From: Psychrobacter sp. 5A.1
GTDB lineage: Bacteria; Pseudomonadota; Gammaproteobacteria; Pseudomonadales; Moraxellaceae
Assembly: GCF_030407455.1 (NCBI RefSeq)
Contig: NZ_JASDDJ010000027.1
Location: 1-41,911, forward strand
Reading direction: 5' to 3'
DNA: 41,911 bases
The notes beneath the pieces are model-generated. The model saw only the letters and a program-made list of their open reading frames with translations, ran no database searches and was not told the DNA's origin. Positions 29,083-37,543 of the stretch are shown here, piece after piece; the stretch's first letter is position 1, and each line of letters starts with the position of its first letter. The position numbers and the translations under genes are program-made.

Positions 29083-29127
29083 ATGCAAAAGTAGTCATAG
29101 TACTGGTGACTATTATTGCTTTTGCAT
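29083..29127 (+). repeat. Two-part hairpin directly after rpmF
   Basis: Outer arms ATGCAAAAG (29083-29091) and CTTTTGCAT (29119-29127) with inner arms TAGTCA and TGACTA. The asymmetric bulge TTATTG lies on one side. There is no T tract. It may protect the rpmF mRNA 3' end. Confidence 0.45.
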
Positions 29128-29159
29128 AGCCGCATCAAGCAATGAGTTTTGAGCTAAAG

Positions 29160-29214
29160 AAAGCCAAGTTATTTCGCTATCATATATTATGTGGCTGGAT
29201 AACTTGGCTTTTTG
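29160..29214 (+). terminator. Terminator-like long-loop hairpin after rpmF
   Basis: A perfect 13-bp stem AAAGCCAAGTTAT / ATAACTTGGCTTT encloses a 26-base loop and ends in TTTTT. It probably ends yceD-rpmF transcription, leaving fabD with its own promoter. The loop is larger than in a typical intrinsic terminator. Confidence 0.6.
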
Positions 29215-29483
29215 TTATTTATGACTAAACTTTTAGCATAGATAACCTGTTGTTAGTCGATTGAAAAGTGTGCTGATATAAACTGCCCCTTTAGATTGAA
29301 TAGCGCTTTACTATCGCTGTTTGGTTTGCATCCGCTATGATAATAGGGTGGGTCAGTGTATAGTTTACTGACAATCCGTTTTCTTATACCAATAATCGAA
29401 GTAGCGGCTTTGTATCACATCTAATAATATAATACACCCCATTGTTTTTAGGGATATTTCTAATTAAATAAGGAATATTGGTT

Positions 29484-30452
29484 ATGGCTTCTGTACCCGA
29501 TATGGTAAAAAAGCAACCCGCTCGTATCGCGGTTATTTTTCCTGGACAAGGATCTCAAGCAGTCGCGATGACGAGTGAGCTTGCTGACGTTTATCCAGAG
29601 ATACGCGATACATTTACCGAAGCGAGTGATGCGCTTGGTGAGGATTTGTGGGCGATCTGTCAGGATGAAGAAAAACTCAATCAAACCCAATATACTCAGC
29701 CAGCGCTACTAACAGCGAGTATCGCAATTTGGCGTGTATTACAACAAAAAATAGACGACACGCCTTGTTATTTAGCTGGTCATTCTCTAGGCGAGTATAG
29801 TGCCCTGTGTGCTGCTAACGTGATATCGCTTGGTGATGCAGTCACTTTAGTACATAAACGTGGTCAGCTGATGCAAGAGGCCGTTGTAGGTGTCGATACT
29901 GCTATGGCTGCGGTGTTAGGACTTGAAGATAACCGAGTAGAAAACTTGTGCGAGCAAGCCACCGAACATGTCGATGACGCCGTTGTTGGCGCTGCTAACT
30001 TTAATAGCCCAGGGCAAGTGGTTATCTCGGGTAACGCGGCTGGTGTCAATGCGGTTATCGATAAAGTAAAGAATACGGGCAAAAAATCTGTCCCTCTAAA
30101 AGTGAGCGTACCGTCTCATTGCGCCCTCATGGAACCTGCAAGTAGTGCTTTGGCTGAGATACTCGCGGGTATCAAGTTTGATCAAGCAACTATTCCTGTT
30201 ATTCAAAACCGCCATGCACGCGTTGAGAGTAGCGCTGTAGGCATCAAACAAGCATTGACTGAACAGTTGAGCGAGCCTGTATTATGGTCAAAAACCATGC
30301 AAGAGCTGGCAGACAAGCAAATTAACATATTAATCGAATGTGGCAGTGGCAACGTACTAAGCAATTTGGCAAAGCGTCAAGCACAGCCAATCTCAAGCTA
30401 TCCTACAGACAAGCCTGCCCGTCTAGAAAAATTATTAGAGGTGTTATCATGA
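29484..30452 (+). CDS. fabD: Malonyl-CoA:ACP transacylase
   Basis: FabD moves malonyl groups from CoA to acyl carrier protein to feed fatty acid elongation. The 322-residue protein has VIFPGQGSQ (18-26), nucleophile Ser101 in GHSLGEYSA and His212 in VPSHCALM. ATG 29484 has AAGGA nine bases upstream, while an in-frame TTG two codons earlier is less likely. It overlaps fabG by four bases (ATGA), so the two are coupled. Confidence 0.96.
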   Translation: MASVPDMVKKQPARIAVIFPGQGSQAVAMTSELADVYPEIRDTFTEASDALGEDLWAICQDEEKLNQTQYTQPALLTASIAIWRVLQQKIDDTPCYLAGHSLGEYSALCAANVISLGDAVTLVHKRGQLMQEAVVGVDTAMAAVLGLEDNRVENLCEQATEHVDDAVVGAANFNSPGQVVISGNAAGVNAVIDKVKNTGKKSVPLKVSVPSHCALMEPASSALAEILAGIKFDQATIPVIQNRHARVESSAVGIKQALTEQLSEPVLWSKTMQELADKQINILIECGSGNVLSNLAKRQAQPISSYPTDKPARLEKLLEVLS

Positions 30453-31177
30453 GCCGTACGATTACATTAGTGACTGGCGCTAGCCGAGGTATTGGTAAGG
30501 CAGTCGCCAAACGTTTTGCTAAAGAAGGACATTTTGTCATTGGTACAGCGACCACTGAAAAAGGTGCTGAGCTTATTGATGATTATCTTCATGACTCTGG
30601 TGGCATCGGTCGTGTCTTAGATGTACGTGACACCGCTCAAATTGACAAACTGTTTGAAGAGATCGAAAGCGTCTATGGCGCGGTACAAGTATTGGTCAAC
30701 AATGCAGGTATCACTCAAGATGGTCTATTGATGCGTATGAAAGATGAAGATTGGGAAAATGTCATCGATACTAACTTGACGTCAGTCTATCGCATGAGCA
30801 AACGCGCAGTACGCGGTATGATGAAAGCCCGTCGCGGTCGTATTATCAACATCACCTCTGTCGTGGCTCAAATGGGCAATGCGGGTCAGTCTAACTATGC
30901 TGCGACCAAAGCAGGGGTAGAAGGATTCAGCCGTACGCTCGCGCGTGAAATCGGTTCACGACAAGTGACCATCAACTGCGTAGCACCAGGTTTGATTGAA
31001 ACGGATATGACAGATGAGCTTGATGAGCGTCTCCTTAATTCTATGCTAGATGCTGTACCTATCAGCCGTTTGGGTCAGCCAGAAGACATAGCAGCTGCTG
31101 TACATTTCTTAGCCAGTGATGAGGCCAGCTATATCACAGGCGCTGTTATTCCGGTCAATGGTGGCATGTATATGTAA
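30449..31177 (+). CDS. fabG: 3-oxoacyl-ACP reductase
   Basis: FabG performs the first NADPH-dependent reduction of the fatty acid elongation cycle. The 242-residue short-chain dehydrogenase has the nucleotide motif TGASRGIG (9-16), NNAG (84-87), and catalytic Ser137, Tyr150 and Lys154 (YAATKAGVEGF). ATG 30449 overlaps the fabD stop; the longer in-frame reading to 30338 lies inside fabD. acpP follows after 270 bases. Confidence 0.96.
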   Translation: MSRTITLVTGASRGIGKAVAKRFAKEGHFVIGTATTEKGAELIDDYLHDSGGIGRVLDVRDTAQIDKLFEEIESVYGAVQVLVNNAGITQDGLLMRMKDEDWENVIDTNLTSVYRMSKRAVRGMMKARRGRIINITSVVAQMGNAGQSNYAATKAGVEGFSRTLAREIGSRQVTINCVAPGLIETDMTDELDERLLNSMLDAVPISRLGQPEDIAAAVHFLASDEASYITGAVIPVNGGMYM

Positions 31178-31244
31178 GTGACACACAAGTGTTACATAGT
31201 GATAATAAAAAACTGTGTGAACGAGTGTAAACTATAATAAAGGG

Positions 31245-31253
31245 TGCTATAAT
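31245..31253 (+). promoter_or_regulatory. Extended -10 promoter candidate for acpP
   Basis: TGCTATAAT, an extended -10 element (TGn plus a perfect TATAAT), lies 195 bases before acpP. A second TATAAT is at 31233-31238. No good -35 is visible, which extended -10 promoters tolerate. A dedicated promoter would fit the high demand for acyl carrier protein. Confidence 0.55.
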
Positions 31254-31447
31254 GACGGACACTTTTATGTCAAAGCCATGTATGATAGCAAGGCTTTACC
31301 AGACATTAGTCAAAACGTATCATTAGTTATAAAGCACTCAGATAGCCATATGAATCTGAAAGTTCCATCTTATATACAATGCCATAGAGCCTAATAATAG
31401 GACTATGGCAGTTTGTCAAAATAATAGATCAAAAAGGAGAAATCTAC

Positions 31448-31684
31448 ATGAGTAACGATACCGAGCTAAGAGTTAAAGCTGCAGTAGCTGAGCAATTGGG
31501 TATGAATATTGAAGATATCAACAACGATGCTTCATTTATGGAAGACTTAGGTGCAGATTCATTAGACCTAGTTGAATTGGTTATGTCATTTGAGAGTGAT
31601 TTTGGTATCACTATTCCTGACGAAGATTCTGCAGAATTGACGACCGTTCAAAAAGCAATCGATTACGTACAAGCCCAACTATAA
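31448..31684 (+). CDS. acpP: Acyl carrier protein
   Basis: ACP carries growing acyl chains on a phosphopantetheine arm attached to Ser38, in the motif [10 protein letters not shown]. It is 78 aa, strongly acidic and helical, with the usual [20 protein letters not shown]-terminus. AAGGAG lies upstream. It follows fabD-fabG; fabF, the next gene in E. coli, is not here. A terminator follows directly. Confidence 0.97.
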   Translation: MSNDTELRVKAAVAEQLGMNIEDINNDASFMEDLGADSLDLVELVMSFESDFGITIPDEDSAELTTVQKAIDYVQAQL

Positions 31685-31712
31685 TTTGCTCTTTACGTAG
31701 CAATTTTATAAT

Positions 31713-31745
31713 ACCGCTTATCTTATTGGATAGGCGGTTTTTTTT
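31713..31745 (+). terminator. Terminator after acpP
   Basis: ACCGCTTATC (31713-31722), loop TTATTG, GATAGGCGGT (31729-31738), with one G-T pair, followed by a run of eight T to 31745. Confidence 0.88.
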
Positions 31746-31977
31746 GGCATGCGATTTAAACCAATCATTTTTTAACATAAACTACGTCAATTCAACATTA
31801 TTCAACATACGATTACTATCTACATCCGATTACTTTGTTTATACTCATAATGGTAAGCCGTAATGAAGTGCATATTACAGAGCATCATACTTAGGTAGGT
31901 GTGATAACCGCTAAATGTACACATTACCAAAAAAATAAATACGAGCGATAAATAATAATACTTTAAGGAGCACACAT

Positions 31978-32487
31978 ATGGGTATGTTCAGTTTTGCAAA
32001 AGACATCGGTGATAAAATTTTCAATCGTGACGATGCCAAACATGATGCCAAGTCAGAGTCAAAAGCGGATGCCAACACCCCCGTTCAAAGCAGTGAACCT
32101 AGCGCGCAGTCAGTGGCTAATATTTTACTTCGCCGTATTCAGCAGCAAAACCTAGATATCAGTGAGCTAAAGATTAAATATAATGGCTCAACAGATACGG
32201 CAGAAATCAGCGGTAAGGCTAAAACGCAAGCAGATCGTGAAAAAGCCATCATCGCTATCGGTAACGTACAGAACGTTGCGAAAGTCATCGATAATATCGA
32301 TATCGAAGAAGATGCCCCTGAATCTACGATGTATACAGTAAAATCTGGCGATAATTTATCTAAAATTGCCAAAGATGTATATGGTTCAGCAAACGATTAT
32401 ATGAAGATTTTTGAAGCCAATAAGCCCATGCTTTCAGAACCAGATAAAATTTATCCAGGTCAGGTCTTACGTATTCCTAAGCCATAA
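31978..32487 (+). CDS. kbp: BON and LysM domain protein, Kbp/YgaU type
   Basis: E. coli Kbp (YgaU) is a cytoplasmic potassium-binding protein with a BON domain followed by LysM. This 169-residue protein has the same plan: MGMFSFAKDIGDKIF at the N-terminus, a charged linker (about 17-43), BON (about 45-112) and LysM (about 118-167, YTVKSGDNLSKIAKDVYG ... IYPGQVLRIPKP). No signal peptide is seen, in agreement with Kbp. AAGGAG is seven bases before the ATG. It stands alone between terminators. The linker is longer than in E. coli. Confidence 0.85.
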   Translation: MGMFSFAKDIGDKIFNRDDAKHDAKSESKADANTPVQSSEPSAQSVANILLRRIQQQNLDISELKIKYNGSTDTAEISGKAKTQADREKAIIAIGNVQNVAKVIDNIDIEEDAPESTMYTVKSGDNLSKIAKDVYGSANDYMKIFEANKPMLSEPDKIYPGQVLRIPKP

Positions 32488-32522
32488 TATTTGTAATGGA
32501 TAATACAAAAATATGCGCTAAT

Positions 32523-32556
32523 AAAAATGCCTCTTGTAAATAAGAGGCATTTTTTT
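32523..32556. terminator. Bidirectional terminator between kbp and queG
   Basis: AAAAATGCCTCTT, loop GTAAAT, AAGAGGCATTTTT plus further T. The stem is perfect and has A and T tracts on either side. It serves kbp (plus) and queG (minus). Confidence 0.9.
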
Positions 32557-32574
32557 GTTTAGACAAATATAAGC

Positions 32575-33795
32575 TTAAGACTTAATCGCTTTTAATTTAT
32601 CTTGCTGCTCAGTTATTGCCCAAAGGATATGCTCATCTAATATCTCATTGTGTACACCCAGTTTTGACTGTAATTGAGCAACAGTATCTGCACAGGCGTT
32701 GGCATTTCCAAGTCCAATAGCGATATTGCGTAAAAAGCTAACATAACCTGTGCGTCTGAGTGGGCTGCCTTCCGTCTTTTTCATAAAGTCAGCTTCTTGC
32801 CACTGCCATAGTTCAAGTAGGCTACTACTATCAAGGTTGTGCCGTGGTGCGAAGTCTTCTACAGGTGTGATATTGGCATAGCGATTCCAAGGACAGATAA
32901 GCTGGCAGTCATCACAACCAAAGACGCGATTACCAATCGCTCGGCGGTACTTGGTATCAATGGTACCTTTATGCTCGATAGTGAGGTAGGAGATGCAGGC
33001 TGAGGCATTAAGCTCATAGGGTGCGACAATCGCTTGGGTAGGACAAATATCAATACAGGCGCTACAGCTGCCACAATGCTCTTTGATAGGTTGGTCATCT
33101 GGCAACTCAAGGCTAATAAATAGCTCGCCCAACACAAAAAACGAGCCTGCTTGTTTATTAATGAGTAGCGTGTGCTTACCTGTCCATCCAAGGCCAGCAG
33201 CATCAGCGATAGGGCGTTCAAAGATAGGTGCAGAGTCGCTAAAAGGCCTAAAGATAAAATCTCGCTCTGACCCAATATTGAGATGTTGCCATTCAGGAAG
33301 CATTGTTTCTATTTTTAATGCCAATTGCTTTAAACGGCTACGCATGGTCTTATGATAATCCCGTCCTCTTGCATAACGCGCGATGATACCTTGGTTGGGG
33401 TGGTCGTTGTCAGTGATTGTCCGCGGCGTTGGTGCTTGAGTCAGATAATCCATACGCACACTGATGATGGTTTTTGCGCCATCGACCAGTTTTTCAGGAT
33501 TAGCACGTAGCTCATGATTGCTGTGCATAAACTGCAGTTGCCCCTCATAACCCTTATCTAGCCATTGCTGTAACTGCACGATTTGTTTGGCAAATAAAGG
33601 GTGATGCACGGATAGAAAACCACAGTCAGCAAACCCTAAAGCCTGTGCTTGGGTTTTAATCCACTGCTTGACGTCTGCTGTGGTAGCAAATGCTATTGGC
33701 TGATTAACGACAATCTTGTCTTTATTTTTATCGGTATGCATAGAAGGTCGATGTTTACTGGATATTTGCTCGTTTGGTTCGGTGATATTATTCAT
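32575..33795 (-). CDS. queG: Epoxyqueuosine reductase
   Basis: QueG reduces epoxyqueuosine to queuosine in tRNA using cobalamin and two [4Fe-4S] clusters. The 406-residue protein carries cluster cysteines at 241, 244, 247 and 251 (CGSCSACIDIC) and at 267, 294, 297 and 301 (GCDDCQLICPWNR). The cobalamin/active-site block SDSAPIFERPIADAAGLGW with TGKHTLL is present. The C-terminal HEAT-like part contains SPLRRTGYVSFLRNIAIGLG. An N-terminal extension of about 30 residues (an in-frame ATG lies at residue 19) makes it longer than E. coli QueG. It is divergent from nnr, with which it is often linked. Confidence 0.93.
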   Translation of the reverse strand: MNNITEPNEQISSKHRPSMHTDKNKDKIVVNQPIAFATTADVKQWIKTQAQALGFADCGFLSVHHPLFAKQIVQLQQWLDKGYEGQLQFMHSNHELRANPEKLVDGAKTIISVRMDYLTQAPTPRTITDNDHPNQGIIARYARGRDYHKTMRSRLKQLALKIETMLPEWQHLNIGSERDFIFRPFSDSAPIFERPIADAAGLGWTGKHTLLINKQAGSFFVLGELFISLELPDDQPIKEHCGSCSACIDICPTQAIVAPYELNASACISYLTIEHKGTIDTKYRRAIGNRVFGCDDCQLICPWNRYANITPVEDFAPRHNLDSSSLLELWQWQEADFMKKTEGSPLRRTGYVSFLRNIAIGLGNANACADTVAQLQSKLGVHNEILDEHILWAITEQQDKLKAIKS

Positions 33796-33995
33796 GTTTG
33801 GTAATTAGCGATAATGTGAATACCGTTATGATAAGCGAGTGAGCTAAGAGCGCAAGTATAAAAGAAAATAAACTTACATTCATATCGATACATAAGTCGA
33901 TGTAAGCTTTTGCTAAGCTGAGATAGAAGATGAGCAACCATATGTCGATATGTCGATAACATACAAAAATGAGCCAAAAGCACCAAGGATCAATC

Positions 33996-35828
33996 ATGAA
34001 AAATCAGAGCAATGTATCATTTATAAAAACGACAAAACCTATCGCGTTATATAGCAGCGCGCAAATATATGCGATGGAGCAAGCATGGTTTGCAGAGGGG
34101 CATGATAGCTTTGGATTGATGACGCAAGCAGCGTGGCAAATGGCGCAGCAGATCGAGCAGCTGTATGAGCAGCAGAATTTCAATACCAACCACTTTGCCA
34201 ACACCATTGTCTCTCAGCGTATTACCCGCCCAAATACTCGCCCGCGCCGAGCAAGTATTTGGGTAGGAAAAGGCAATAATGGCGGTGATGGCTGGCTCAT
34301 TGCTTATTATTTGCAGCAAGCTGGCTGGCAAATAGAAGTGATGGCGGTTGGTTTTAATGAGAGTGATTTTGACATCACCGATCAACCAGTGATTTCTGCC
34401 AAAAAAGATAGCAATATCAACAATACAACTGATGCGACCAAAGCACGACAGATAGCCCTACACGCCAAGTGCCATTATGAACGCTTTGAAGAGGCTGATC
34501 ATTATCATGACTTATATGATGGTCTATATGATAAGTTGCACAATGACTCAAAAGAAAGAGCGTTGCCCGCCGACGTCTATATCGATGCCCTATTTGGTAT
34601 AGGCTTAGACCGTGCTCCCGAGGGTATTTATAAACAGGCGATTGATACTTTCAATAAATTGTCTGAGCAAAACCATGCGCTTGCTATTGCTGTGGATATT
34701 CCAAGTGGGCTGATGGCCGCTACTGGCGAAGTGTTCGAACGCATAGCGATACGAGCGGATGTGACTTTATGCCTGATTGCGCGCAAATTTGGTTTACATA
34801 CCAAGGATGGTATGGATTATAGCGGGCAGGTGGTTGACATACCGCTGATACCGTATCCTATGCATAATAAAGCATTTATGCCCGTAGCAAAGCTCGTTAC
34901 TACTGCTTATGGTTTAAGCCCACGGCGTCAAAATAGCTACAAAGGCAGCTATGGTCATGTATTAATCATCGGTGGCAATCGTGTCCATGGCTCACAAGGT
35001 ATGGGTGGCGCAGCCATTCTTTCTGCATCAAGTGCGATGGCGACAGGGGCGGGTAAAATGACCGTTGCCTGCCATGACGCTTTTCATGGAGCGCTATTAA
35101 CCTCTCTACCAGATGCAATGACCATCAATTTGCATGATGTGGAAGGGGTCAAACAGCTAATTAAAGCAGCCAGTGTGATTGCTATTGGTATGGGCTTAGG
35201 CCGTGACGAAAAAGCAAAAGCACTGTTTATCCAGTATCTACAAGCTGCTATAAGAGCAAAAAAACCAATAGTGATTGATGCTGATGGTCTGTACCATTTG
35301 GCCTCGCTACAAATGGACGGTCATGAGCTGATAAAAGATCTGCGAGAGTATGCTGCCAACCATCGGGTTTGTTTGACACCGCACAGTGGTGAAGCCGCTA
35401 GATTGCTGGATAAAAAAATACATGAGGTAGAATCAGATAGATTGGCCGCTATAAAACAGGGTGCGACAATTTTTGGTGGTGATTGGGTGTTAAAAGGCGC
35501 AGGCTCTTTAGTATTAGAGCATGGTTTGGGTCAAGATCAGGTGTATGTCTGCGGTGTTGGTAATGCTGGCATGGCAACGGCTGGCATGGGAGATGTGTTG
35601 TCGGGTGTCATTGCTGGGTTGTTGGCACAACAAGACTTAGAGTCAGCAATGCATCGTTTGCATCAAGCAGTGATTATACATGGGTTGGCAGGGGATCAGC
35701 TGGTCAATCAAATGAGTAACGAGCACCGTGATAATGGCAGGCTTTTGATAGGACAACGAGGGCTACAAGCTCAAGATATGCCTGTAGCCATTCGTCATAT
35801 TATGCAGTTGATTAGTAATAGATATTAA
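33996..35828 (+). CDS. nnr: Bifunctional NAD(P)H-hydrate epimerase / dehydratase
   Basis: This enzyme repairs damaged NAD(P)HX: the N-terminal YjeF domain interconverts the epimers and the C-terminal ribokinase-like domain dehydrates the S form with ADP. Of 610 residues, GKGNNGGDG (91-99) marks the epimerase, VYIDALFGIGLDR its catalytic region, and GNAGMATAGMGDVLSG (about 522-537) the dehydratase. It is longer than E. coli Nnr because of insertions near residues 60-85 and 130-165 in the epimerase half. ATG 33996 was chosen since AAGGA is six bases upstream; an in-frame ATG at 33969 has none. The stop lies 12 bases before a MITE-like element. Confidence 0.93.
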   Translation: MKNQSNVSFIKTTKPIALYSSAQIYAMEQAWFAEGHDSFGLMTQAAWQMAQQIEQLYEQQNFNTNHFANTIVSQRITRPNTRPRRASIWVGKGNNGGDGWLIAYYLQQAGWQIEVMAVGFNESDFDITDQPVISAKKDSNINNTTDATKARQIALHAKCHYERFEEADHYHDLYDGLYDKLHNDSKERALPADVYIDALFGIGLDRAPEGIYKQAIDTFNKLSEQNHALAIAVDIPSGLMAATGEVFERIAIRADVTLCLIARKFGLHTKDGMDYSGQVVDIPLIPYPMHNKAFMPVAKLVTTAYGLSPRRQNSYKGSYGHVLIIGGNRVHGSQGMGGAAILSASSAMATGAGKMTVACHDAFHGALLTSLPDAMTINLHDVEGVKQLIKAASVIAIGMGLGRDEKAKALFIQYLQAAIRAKKPIVIDADGLYHLASLQMDGHELIKDLREYAANHRVCLTPHSGEAARLLDKKIHEVESDRLAAIKQGATIFGGDWVLKGAGSLVLEHGLGQDQVYVCGVGNAGMATAGMGDVLSGVIAGLLAQQDLESAMHRLHQAVIIHGLAGDQLVNQMSNEHRDNGRLLIGQRGLQAQDMPVAIRHIMQLISNRY

Positions 35829-35840
35829 TATCTATCACTA

Positions 35841-36165
35841 GGGTCTGTTGAACATTAAAATATTAGGGCTGCTGTTCGCTAAAATTGCACCAAACTAGGC
35901 GCAAACCGACGATAATGTCGAGACCTTAGCTAGGCTTGCAACAACGTTTGGGGGGATTTTAGCATCAGCCTTGAGAACGGATCGAGCAAAGCACCGCTTT
36001 GCCCGTTCGCAAGGCAAGAGCTGTGCTCGAGTGGAGGGCAGCACTATTTTTTTCCAATACATGGCGACATTGTTTACCCTAGAATGACTAGGCGTCAAAA
36101 ATGCCACGGCATATTGTCTAAAAAATAGTGACTGCCAGCACCACATCTGAATGTTCAACAGACCC
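35841..36165. mobile_element. 325-bp MITE-like element with long terminal inverted repeats
   Basis: The ends GGGTCTGTTGAACATT (35841-35856) and AATGTTCAACAGACCC (36150-36165) are exact inverted repeats. Both are bordered by TA, consistent with a TA target duplication and extending the match to 18 bases. The interior has no transposase and only meaningless ORFs. It contains further related segments, such as the inverted pieces around CAGCACTATTTTTTTCC (36031-36047) and AAAAATAGTGACTGCCAGCAC (near 36121). The element sits between the convergent ends of nnr and the DUF4124 gene, 12 bases from each stop. It is probably mobilised in trans by an IS sharing these ends. Confidence 0.8.
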
Positions 36166-36176
36166 TAATATTGACT

Positions 36177-36674
36177 CTAGGTAGCAGCCTTGCCACAGTA
36201 CTGATCAATCGCTTGCTGTACACGCTCACGTTTAAGCTCAATTTCTCGGCCATCCAAATACTGACGTTTGCCTTTATCGTCCATCTCATAAATGCGTCCG
36301 CCAACATTTAGGTTGGTCAAGTTATTACGAAGTGACTGGCAGCGTTGAGCGTTGGCTTGTGCATCTTGCTCTTTGATGCGTGCCTCAAGCGCTGCTACTC
36401 GCTGCTCTTCAGCAGTTTGAGTATTGTTGCTCTGGTTGGCATCTGTTTTACCTGCCATTTGTCCTGCGTTGTTTTGCCGTCCATCACTACGAAATTCAAT
36501 CAGTTCAATGTTCTTACCCGTTTGCGGAGAATGTTGGCTGTATTTAACTTCACCATGTGCTCCGATGGATTTGTAAACTTGAATAGCCTGACTGGCATTC
36601 ATGGACAGCAGTAGCATACACGCGGTACTCGTTAATAGTTTGGCAGCGGTATTTATCTTAGACGCATATGCCAT
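36177..36674 (-). CDS. DUF4124 domain protein with signal peptide
   Basis: The N-terminus is a Sec-type signal: basic MAYASKINTAAK, hydrophobic LLTSTACMLLLSMN, then a likely cleavage after ASQA (residue 30). The mature protein starts with IQVYKSIGAHGEVKYSQHSP, the DUF4124 pattern (aromatic-Lys ... G-v-Y-d-p). A Gln/Asn/Ala-rich linker and coiled-coil segment (about 65-110) follow, then a C-terminal part with GKRQYLDGREIELKRERVQQ and a conserved-looking Cys near the end. GAGG is upstream of the ATG. It is probably periplasmic; the function is unknown. Its stop is 12 bases from a MITE. Confidence 0.82.
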   Translation of the reverse strand: MAYASKINTAAKLLTSTACMLLLSMNASQAIQVYKSIGAHGEVKYSQHSPQTGKNIELIEFRSDGRQNNAGQMAGKTDANQSNNTQTAEEQRVAALEARIKEQDAQANAQRCQSLRNNLTNLNVGGRIYEMDDKGKRQYLDGREIELKRERVQQAIDQYCGKAAT

Positions 36675-37543
36675 AGTAGCAATCCTCTTATGTAATAAAA
36701 ATCAAATGTATATAGGTGTAAATATAACACTTGAGCGTTTTATTGGTAGTAATAATGTATCGACTTTCAATTTTAGCAAATAATACTTATGAATGTATAT
36801 TATTTAATAACTAATAGTTTGGGATAGGCTTTAGAAGTTTTTCTTGACAATAACTCGCAAACCATCGAATATAATAGCAGTTGATTGGTCAGTGAACGGC
36901 TTTTACGATATTGCCGTGGCACTTGAGAATGAGGACTACGAGCTACTTATCAGTAGCTTACGCAGTTTTATTTCCTTTGTGACAATGATATAGCAAGCAT
37001 GGTGGCATAACGACCACTATTCTAACTTTATACATTGTCTCCGGACTTATCTGTCTACAATGACTAAGATGAACTTATTATTTGAAAAGTGCTAAATGTG
37101 TTTTTAGCGGTTGTGTCAAACACGATATAGTATGTAGTTGAGAAGCTTTCTAACAGGCCTCTTGTAAGCTCTAATGACCTTATAATGCAGTATTGGCCAT
37201 GAAAATTACTTTACCTACTTATGTCGATGCATCTGTATGAACAAATTCACAATGAGTACTTGCTGGTATTTACTCTCAATAATAAGCCATTTCTTTTATG
37301 GATGCACTCGCATCTTGTCACTGTATATCGATAAACCTCCATCACAAAGCTGACCTTAAATACACTGCTGTGTTTGAATGATATATTGTCTCATAAGACA
37401 GTATTAATTAAAGCTACTAGGCAGATATTCTTGATATGGACAAGAATTAGCGATGATTCAATGAGTGTAAAAATAATGACTATCAGTGATTATCCAATCT
37501 CATAGAATACCGCAAATTCTCGCCGCAAAAAAAGGTGATGACA
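36675..37543. other. Long non-coding region upstream of ilvI (about 870 bp)
   Basis: No conserved gene is visible. It contains a strong promoter-like pair (36844-36875), a small GTG-initiated ORF of 33-34 codons (36892 to about 36993), and hairpins at 37383-37404 (ATATTGTCT-CATA-AGACAGTAT) and 37427-37447 (ATTCTTG-ATATGGA-CAAGAAT). I see no hairpin with a T tract and no Ile/Val/Leu codon run, so classical attenuation is not supported. Confidence 0.5.
36844..36875 (+). promoter_or_regulatory. Strong promoter-like pair upstream of ilvIHC
   Basis: A perfect -35 TTGACA (36844-36849) and a perfect -10 TATAAT (36870-36875). The spacer is 20 bases, wider than the ideal 17; AATATA at 36868-36873 would give 18. 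If used, it makes a leader of about 660 bases before ilvI. Confidence 0.55.

Larger units (their letters stand above)
29068..29483. other. rpmF-fabD intergenic region (416 bp)
   Basis: No gene is visible. It contains two hairpins after rpmF (29083-29127 and 29160-29214, listed separately) and a candidate -10 TATAAT (29428-29433) without a clear -35, 50 bases before fabD. This is the place where plsX-fabH lie in E. coli. Confidence 0.5.

Noticed and set aside
35895..36158. 87-codon minus-strand ORF inside the MITE
   Set aside because: It lies within the non-coding element, has no ribosome binding site or family signal, and is composed of cysteine- and serine-rich random-looking sequence.
36892..37543. 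Classical ilv leader-peptide attenuator
   Set aside because: The small ORF lacks a run of Ile, Val or Leu codons and no downstream hairpin carries a T tract.
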